Shown: positions 57,186 through 64,000 of the stretch, one piece after another | Position numbering within the stretch: position 1 is the stretch's first letter | Layout: every line of letters starts with the position of its first letter | Origin: Sclerotiophoma versabilis | Lineage: Eukaryota; Ascomycota; Dothideomycetes; Pleosporales; Didymellaceae | Direction: 5' to 3' | Assembly: GCA_012274445.1 (NCBI GenBank) | Contig: JAAROD010000004.1 | Location: 2,914,001-2,978,000 of the forward strand | Length of the DNA: 64,000 bases | Made by a program: the position numbers and the translations under genes | Notes under the pieces: model-generated | What the model saw: the letters and a program-made list of their open reading frames with translations, nothing else | The model's database searches: none | What the model was told of the DNA's origin: nothing

Positions 57186-58183
57186 GTAAGTGAATTTCTG
57201 CGAGCCGCCTGTGTGCCTATCTTTCTGTTGCTCTGCTTGCTGTACGTGGGTTTTGATGGGAGCGGGAAGCGACCGAGCGCTTGGTGGAGGAGTGAACTGG
57301 TGGGGACCAGATCGAAAGGGTTGGCAGTGCGACGAGTGGGCGGTTGGGGGGTGCTGGAGAGGCCCTTATGTTTGGGTCCCCCATCTCCTCTACCACCAAC
57401 CCGGCCCGCAATCAATCGTTGTGTTCTTATACGCTTATACACTAAATATTATCTCTTATCCTTGAACAATCTCCACTCGGCACTATGGCCATATTCTCTA
57501 TTAAGTAAAAGTGATACAGAGAAAGTAAAGATTGAAGTATATTTTTTTTTTTAAATTAAATTAAATTAAATACATACAATTCAGAAAGTACCAAAGTATA
57601 CACTTCGAAAACAACTTTTTAAATTGTAGCAGGTGTGGTGTTCTAAGCGTTTTGCCTGTTTCTGCGTTTACTTCCATCTCGCCACGACACAACACGACAC
57701 GACACGATACGACACGACACAACATACAAACACACAGCGTGATAAGATAGAACGGTATGTACTCAGCAAGTTAAGCAGTTTGAAATTTCAAAAAACATCC
57801 AACACCATGATACAACTCATATCTCGTCTCGTACCAGAGTATGTGTGCATCGCTATTCGATTACACACGCTCAACTACATAGTTATTGCTCAACCAACCA
57901 CAACACCTAGAGTTATCGCCCAATCAATCACAAGGTCATCGCGACCCATTTCCCATTACTCTGCTCGGATCTAGTATGTAGTATGTACAAGGGGGTATAG
58001 GTACACAAAGGACAGGCGACAAAGGGAACATGGAACGACGAGGAATTAGACAATAAAGGGGATGGTCAAGAAGACGATGGAAAGGGAAGAAGGGAAGAAA
58101 AGAAAGGGAAAAGAAAGGGAAGAGAATGATTGATGGCGGCGGAAAGTCGTAATCTGGCCATATGTGTGTGAGAATGTGGGAGA

Positions 58184-58218
<35 letters not shown>

Positions 58219-58226
58219 GTCTACTG
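57186..58226. repeat. Convergent intergenic region with several microsatellites
   Basis: Simple repeats: a T10-12 run followed by (TTAAA)n at 57541-57570; an ACGAC-type pentamer array at about 57682-57723; purine-rich GGGAA/AAAGG tracts at about 58076-58130; and (TG)14 at 58187-58214, just before the stop of the next minus-strand gene. The rest has no recognised gene. Confidence 0.7.
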
Positions 58227-61200
58227 TCATGTGTAGCCGGCCTTCCTCCGCGCCATGCTCCTCAAATCACTCATACTCGCTTGCTTGACCACGGCCGTCC
58301 AGTCCTCCCAGTCGGCAGCCATTTCGGTGAGCACGTTGCCCATGACCTGTGCGCTCGCCATCAAGCCGTGCTGTTCGCCGTCCAGGATGCGCACCTCGCA
58401 CTTCCGCATCAGCTTGCCCAGCCACCGCACATTGTCCACGGGCACCCTTGAGTCTTTGGAGCCGTGGTGGATGACGACGGGCCGGTTGATGTCCTCGTAC
58501 CGGAAGCCGATGGTCTGCTTGGTCTCGAGGCAGACGATGAGGTCGGTGGCGGGATTTGCGCCGGCGGTTGCGCGGTCCCAGATGGCGAAGGTGAGGCGCT
58601 CGTCGTAGGCGCGTTGGCGCTCGCGTTCGGCAAGGGAGAGGGCTTCGAGGCGCGCCTTTTCGGCTGCGGGGTTGTGTGTGCTGGACGCGGCTAGGGTGAG
58701 GGTGCTGGCGCTGGGGAGGACTTGGTCCATCATCAGCATGGACTCGCGGCGGTTGTCTTTCAGGGATGGGCGCGGCGGCGGTGGTGTTTCGGTTCGATTT
58801 GTCGTCTGTGGTGTTGTGCCTTTCCGTCGGGGTTTGGGGGCTTTTGCGGGTCCTGTGCGTTGGAGGGATGCGCTTGTGTTGCTGAGGAAGGTCGAGTTTG
58901 CGACTCGGAGGAGCGAAGGCGGGAGGGCGCGGAGGAATCGTTGGGATCGTGGGAGCTGTTGTGTGGGCGGCGCGTCTCTGCCAATACCTATTGGCGCCAT
59001 TTGGGACGGCGGTATCCAAGGGGCAAGGAGGTGGACCCGCCCGCGGATGTGTTGTGGCATTCGTAGTGATGTTGCGAGAGCATAAATGGCACCTGCAGAG
59101 TGGGCCAGCAGCGAGAACTTGGTAATCCTCAAGGCTTGACATATGATGAGCACGTCGTCTACAGCCTGTTAGCATTCGGATTTATATGTAAAGATTGGAA
59201 CCTACCAGGCCATGTGAGGGGAGTGCCGTTGGGGTCAACTTGACTCGCTCCAATTCCCGGACGCTCTGGCGTGATCAACCGTAACTTCAACGTCGCAGCA
59301 AGTTGATCATAGAAGGCCATGACGAATCTAGTCAGGCCCATGCCAACGCACACAAAGACGGCATAGCCATTGGGATCTCCCACCTCAGAAAACGATATGA
59401 TCCTCCCTGTCTGCGGATGCCGTATCTTCTGCGACAGCCGCGGCGATTGCAGGTATGCATCCACATCCATATCGACCGAGTCCAAAGACGTCGGCCGCTC
59501 CTCGATGACGGGACTCCATGGATTCGTGTGGTACTGTGATGCTCTTGCTTCTGCAGCTTCCTTGGCAGCAGCTTTGTCGTTGTGAGCCTTTTCTGCTTTG
59601 GCTGGCAAGTCCGGGTGAGACCATCTCTTCTTTTTAAGCGTCTTCTTTTGCTGCAGCGAGAAACTGTTCGAGGCTGATGCCATGCTAAGTGACGAGTGTC
59701 GCGCCGAGGTCATCTCCTCGCTGGCTGAGCGGAATGTGGGTGGCCTCTCCTCGGTCAAGCTGGTCGAGTGCGAGTGGCCCTTTGACCCGGTCACCATCAT
59801 ACTGTTTGCCTTGCGTCCAAAGGCAGATCTGCCGCCGACGGAAAGCGAATTAGATCGCTTGGGCCCGTCTCTGCTGGAAGTCTTGGTTTGTGAAGGTGCG
59901 ACAGCGGGGCCTGGAGGCGGAGGCAGGGTCATGTGCGTGGAGTCTATGCGAGGGGTTCGTGGCGAGTTTGGCGCCGAGGTGTCGAGGCTTTTGAGTGCAA
60001 GAGCGTAGTTTATGGGTAGTGGCAGGTCATCGCCGTCATTCACGGTCAAGCTCCTGTGGCGTGAATGGCGCAGATGCGGGGGTAAAGGCGCTGGTCGCGT
60101 TGGCTCGCGTGGTTCGATGCTTGGTAGAGGCTTGTTCAAGTTGCTCTCCGTTGACGATCGACCAACAGACGGGGCGGGGATGCCCAGAAATCTGTGCGCT
60201 TTTGTGTAATCTTGACCTCGCTCTTCCGACATGGGTGATACGATTGAGGTAGGCGAGTCTTCAGGGCTCGGAAGTGCTGAAACATGAGGCTTGCGCACGA
60301 CAGCCCCTGTGCGTGGGGCGTTAGCTGCAGGCAGCTTTCCAGCAATCTTATCTCTAAGCAGCTTCTGTTCCCTCAACTGTTTGATCCTTTGCGCGACTTC
60401 GGTCTCCTCCTGCTCCAACTCCAGCAGCAGTTCCTGCTTCCGCATCTCCTCGGGGTCCATGTCGGGCGTTGGGGGCTCCTCGGGAAGCGGGCCTGCAATC
60501 CTCCTGGGCCGGTCAGCCTCTTTCCCTTTGTCTTTGGTCTTGCTGGAGCTGCCTTTCTTGCTCTTCTTTGCGGGGCTGGCGTGCCTCAGCGACGAAGCCC
60601 GGTCGGGGATCAGACCTTGGTCGACGGGGCTTTCGCCGTGCGGCCCATCGACCAGATTCATGCGTATGCGGCGTGGGGGGCTGGGGTTTCTGCTCGCGTA
60701 GCGGTGGGGGGAGGTCGAGGGGCCGGCGACTGGCGGGGGGGCATGCTCCTCACGGGTCAGCGGCTCCGTGGTCAGCGGCTCCGTGGTGAGCAGCTCAGTC
60801 GGTGGCTCCTCAGTCGGTGGCTCCTCAGTCGGTGGCTCCTCAGGCGGAGGCTTCCCGGGCAGCGACTTCCTGGCCAGCGGCTCGGTGTTCAGCGGCTCCT
60901 CCTTGATGGTGTCTTCGTAGGCGAACAGCTGCGAGGCAGGCTTCCGTGGCGAGTCGGGCGAGGCCGTCTCGTCGCGGCGCTTGCGGCTGTCCGTCTCCTT
61001 CTGCTTGAGGCGCTCGCGCGAGCTCATGTACAGCAGGCTCCGCGGGCGCTTCACGCTCCGCTTGCTCTCGAGTGACGAGCGGTTGCTGGCGCCGCCGAGG
61101 GCGACAGGCTTCGCGGCCAGGGGCGCGGCCTCGATGCTGATGTTGCCGAAGCTGAGGGAGGAGCGGGCCGAGTGGCAGGAGTGGATCGAGGCTGAGCTGC

Positions 61201-61738
61201 CAGCACTGCGGCCGATGTAGGTGGCGAGGGCGTGCGTCTTGTCGCGGCGGGCCTTGGGCGGGGCGGTGATGGGCGACAGGCCCGAGGGCGGCTTCGAGGT
61301 GCGCACGACGGGCGGCTCGCAGGCGTCGTCGGGGTAGAGGTCGTTCTGGCCGCGGGCGGCGCTGTAGTAGGGCGAGCGGTCGGCGCTGGGGTAGGGCGGG
61401 CGGTCGGCCGCGCTCCCATGGCGGCCCCCGAGCGATGGGGTGGTGCTGGCGCGGGACTCGTGCGCGCAGTCGAGCGGCAGGTGCTCAAAGTGCTGCTGGG
61501 TCGAGGCGGAGATGGCGGACAGCTGGTCGATGAGCGAGGAGATGAGCTCGGGCGAGGCGGCCTGGCTGCGGACGTAGTTGGGCGACCGGCGTCGGGGAGG
61601 GCGGGCGCGGGTGTCGACTGAGAGCGGCGCTGCCTTGGCCGTCGACGAGGGCAGAGAGGCCCGGCGCCTCCATCGCAGCGTCGGCGGCGGCGGGCCCTCA
61701 AGCGCATGCTCGGCGGGGACCCTGAGTGCGGCGTCCAT
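58227..61738 (-). CDS. Alpha/beta-hydrolase with about 780-residue disordered N-terminus
   Basis: Exons are 61738-59206 and 59158-58227 (1154 aa), joined as TWP|DDVLIICQAL. The first ~780 residues are low-complexity (Ser/Pro/Arg/Lys), with a short tandem EEPPT/TEPLT repeat near residues 295-325 and a Glu-rich coiled-coil-like stretch (ELLLELEQEETEVAQRIKQLREQKLL). The hydrolase begins near 790: the strand GYAVFVCVGMGLTRFV, the nucleophile elbow HSAGAIYALA, a 150-residue insert (PKPRRKG..., MLMMDQVLPSA), the acid-residue strand PVVIHHGSKDSRVPV and His in DGEQHGLMA. The reaction is unknown. The coding region is strongly GC-rich, which creates long antisense ORFs. Confidence 0.8.
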
Positions 61739-62549
61739 GGTCTGGCGCGCCGGCCACTGCTCTGGGCGTAGTGCCGCTGAACGCGCAACGGGGGGAGGCT
61801 ATGGGCGTAGTGCCGCTGGGCGGGCATGTGTCGCTGTCGTGGATTGCGGGTGCACACCACTCCTGCCGCTGCTGCTGGACTACTGCGCCGTCATGTCTGC
61901 GCAGGAGGGACGTGACGGCCACGGCGACGCGGACGGGACGAGGGCAGCAAGGGGCCTGGGGCTCGTGCGCTTGGGCTGGGATGCTCATCGTCACAGGGGC
62001 GCGCATCCATGTCCCGAGCGCTCAGACGACAGTGCGTCGGTCTGTGTCTGTGCCTGTGTGTGTGCCTGACCTCTTGCGCGCTTCGACGCGCCTGCACGTC
62101 GCCCCGGACCGCTGTCCGTCTGCTCTGGTCCAGCAGCTCTGCCGTGGCGTGTCCAACTCTGCCGCTCAGCAAACTCGCCGCCCCAGCTCAACGCCTGCAG
62201 CTCCTGACTCTGCGCGAACCCACCGCGCCCTGCTGATCTGCAAGGGCCGGGCTCATCCATGCGCCGCTGAAGACACCGTCCCGCACCAATCGCCGCCACT
62301 CCGATCCTCCCCAGTCGGCTGCAGCCCTGCTGAGGCGCCTCGGAGAATTACACGGGACACCTGCCTGTCCACGCAGCCCCACTACACAGCACTTCACACA
62401 CAGCACTTCACACACTGCACTTCACACACTGCACTTCACACACTGCACTTCACTAACTGCACTTCCACTATAGTAAAGGCTTTTACAATCTTCATCACAA
62501 CTAAACCTGTACCTATTCCGCAACGTAGTGTCATGTGATATTGTTGGCT
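61739..62549. other. Intergenic region upstream of the hydrolase, with a 14-bp tandem repeat
   Basis: From about 62388 to 62466 the unit GCACTTCACACACT is repeated five to six times, the last copies diverged. The remainder is a C-rich leader with no recognised gene. Confidence 0.6.
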
Positions 62550-64000
62550 TCAAAACTCCATCGCCGCCTTGCGCAAAGCCGCCTTCTCCATCGGGCTTGC
62601 TTTGGCGTCCTCTTCAGTCTTTGGTCTGCCTTTGCGGTCGACTCGTTGATCGCGCGGGTCAAAGCCCTTGTTGCCCCAGAGCGCCCACTCCGGTGTATCC
62701 GGTCCAATGTAGTCCTCAGGCCTCCACCCTACCACTTTGCCCTCCTCCACCCTTGTGCCCTCCACTTTGCCTTCGTACAGATCAAAGAAGCGCTCAAAGT
62801 CGATCCTCGTCGCCCACCTACCATTACGCTTGAAACGGTTGCTGTCCGCAAGCAGAATGCAGCACGAATGCGCATGCTCGGCTCCAATGCCATAGTGCAG
62901 CCCGCGCGAATTTAGCTCCTGCTCCAGCAGTCTCACAAACTCGGCAACTTCTTCGTAGAAAGGCACGTTCTGCATCGTGAGCCCCGCTGACCCCGCAGCG
63001 CTGGTCCCGCAGTACGTCACGCCCTTGACTTCTACAAAGCACGGGAGTGCCCGCTCAACGAGATCGGCATATCCCTTAACCTCCTCTTCCATGTTGAAGC
63101 CTTTGACCAGTGTCAACCGGAAGACCGTGCGCTGCTCGAATCGCCTAGCTCGCAGGATATCCAAGCAAGCGCAGAATCGCTCCCAGTAGTCGCGGTGCAG
63201 CGGCCGATCCACCTTGCGCAGCGACTCCTTGTTCGACGCATCGATCGAGACATATAGTTGAGTCACGGGCACAAGAGACGCCAATTGCGCAGGATGTTGC
63301 GCATTGCACACCAGGAATGTCGAAATGCGATGGTCGTGCATGATTCGCAAGAGCTCGTTGATGTGCGGGTAGAAAATCGGCTCTCCCACCAGCGAGAGCG
63401 CGCAATGTCGGATGCGCATAGCTTCTGCGAACCGTTCTGCCCGTACACCGGGCACGCCCTTCATCATCTTGATCTTCTTGTAGTGTGCCGCAGTGATACC
63501 GTCGAAGATGACATCAGGTGCATCCGTCACCCATCGCCACGTCGTGCCCACTGGGTTTGTGCCGTGCCGCCAGCAGAAAACGCACTTGTTCGAACACGAT
63601 AGCGAAGGTGTGGCTTCCATGCAAAGATGCGATGCAATGCCGTAAAACGAGTACTTGTAGCACGAGCCACGTCCTCGGAGCGCAGACTTGGTCCACCGGC
63701 AGATCTTCACCCCGCTATGACTCCCGATGATGGAGTACCCTTGCTTCGTGAGTGCCGCGTGCGTAGGAGAGGTGGTGGGAACCATCTGTTTGGGCGCGTT
63801 GAGAGCGTTGACCTTCGGCTTGCCCTTGTAATTGGTAAAGTCGACCGGGATAGGTGCTGCAGTGCCGTTGGCCATCCCACCTAGATCCTCAACATCATCC
63901 ACGCGTGGGCTGTCCTCGCCGCTTTCTGCGTCATCAACGTCTTCCTCATCGCTCTCCACAGCGTCGCCACTACCGAGCACGCCTTCACCCAGCCCTCGAC
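62550..64000 (-). CDS. TYW1: tRNA 4-demethylwyosine synthase TYW1 (C-terminal part, cut by window edge)
   Basis: Radical-SAM enzyme that forms the tricyclic base of wybutosine on tRNA-Phe. The frame is open at the right edge, so the N-terminal flavodoxin domain lies outside. An acidic linker (VESDEEDVDDAESGED) precedes the catalytic part. The iron-sulphur motif is CSNKCVFCW (CxxxCxxC), with a fourth upstream Cys cluster (CYKYSFYGIASHLCME). Family blocks: GTTWRWVTDAPD, KGVPGVRAERFAEA, HCALSLVGEPIFYPHINEL, QLYVSIDASNKESLRKVDRP and FRLTLVKGFNMEE, then the C-terminal GRWATRIDFERFF and TPEWALWG. The stop is at 62550. Confidence 0.95.
   Translation of the reverse strand, partial: RGLGEGVLGSGDAVESDEEDVDDAESGEDSPRVDDVEDLGGMANGTAAPIPVDFTNYKGKPKVNALNAPKQMVPTTSPTHAALTKQGYSIIGSHSGVKICRWTKSALRGRGSCYKYSFYGIASHLCMEATPSLSCSNKCVFCWRHGTNPVGTTWRWVTDAPDVIFDGITAAHYKKIKMMKGVPGVRAERFAEAMRIRHCALSLVGEPIFYPHINELLRIMHDHRISTFLVCNAQHPAQLASLVPVTQLYVSIDASNKESLRKVDRPLHRDYWERFCACLDILRARRFEQRTVFRLTLVKGFNMEEEVKGYADLVERALPCFVEVKGVTYCGTSAAGSAGLTMQNVPFYEEVAEFVRLLEQELNSRGLHYGIGAEHAHSCCILLADSNRFKRNGRWATRIDFERFFDLYEGKVEGTRVEEGKVVGWRPEDYIGPDTPEWALWGNKGFDPRDQRVDRKGRPKTEEDAKASPMEKAALRKAAMEF

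Noticed and set aside
58267..59175. Long minus-strand and plus-strand frames overlapping the hydrolase C-terminus
   Set aside because: They are Arg/Pro/His-rich shadows of the GC-rich hydrolase gene, which alone carries catalytic motifs.

Overview
The window is nuclear DNA of a filamentous ascomycete (Pezizomycotina). The evidence is short introns of about 48-100 nt with GTRNGT donors and CTAAC/CTGAC-like branch points, fungal-only families (Zn2Cys6 and bZIP regulators, WSC proteins, GH47, an Asi-type nuclear-membrane RING ligase, URB1), and one secondary-metabolite cluster beside housekeeping genes. A class such as Dothideomycetes is plausible but is only an inference. The exon models below were built by hand; each listed model closes to a whole number of codons, but none has transcript support.

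Left part (1 to about 23.5 kb): a polyketide gene cluster that may continue past the left edge. In order: a non-reducing PKS (NR-PKS: SAT-KS-MAT..., 3' end missing, minus), an MFS exporter (minus), an AflY/questin-oxidase-like enzyme (minus) divergent from a secreted type-B carboxylesterase (plus), a highly reducing PKS (HR-PKS: KS-AT-DH-degenerate MT-ER-KR-ACP, 2346 aa, minus) divergent from a stand-alone pseudo-ACP-thioesterase (plus), and an AflR-like Zn2Cys6 activator (plus). An HR-PKS, an SAT-bearing NR-PKS and a free pseudoACP-TE together match the logic of alkyl-resorcylic (olivetolic-acid type) pathways: the HR-PKS makes a reduced acyl starter, the NR-PKS loads it through SAT, extends and cyclises it, and the TE releases it in trans. 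The AflY-like oxygenase and the esterase suggest the aromatic acid is processed further, which would give an unassigned product. The three main cluster promoters share a small palindrome, TCGSCGA.

Middle (23.5-39 kb): a gene-poor flank with a GH47 alpha-mannosidase, a single-pass mucin-like membrane protein, a thioredoxin-like protein, a possibly broken small gene, a bZIP factor, a FAR-17a/AIG1-like membrane protein, a roughly 3 kb gene desert and a histidine-phosphatase protein resembling the TFIIIC tau55 subunit.

Right (39-64 kb): dense housekeeping genes: tautomerase-like protein, cyclopropane-fatty-acid-synthase-like methyltransferase, RNase H2 subunit C, a polytopic membrane protein, a 4E-T-like RNA regulator, URB1/Npa1, an Asi-type RING ligase, a short WSC protein, an alpha/beta-hydrolase with a very long disordered N-terminus, and TYW1 (wybutosine synthesis), cut by the right edge. 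No tRNA, rRNA, CRISPR array or intact transposon was recognised.
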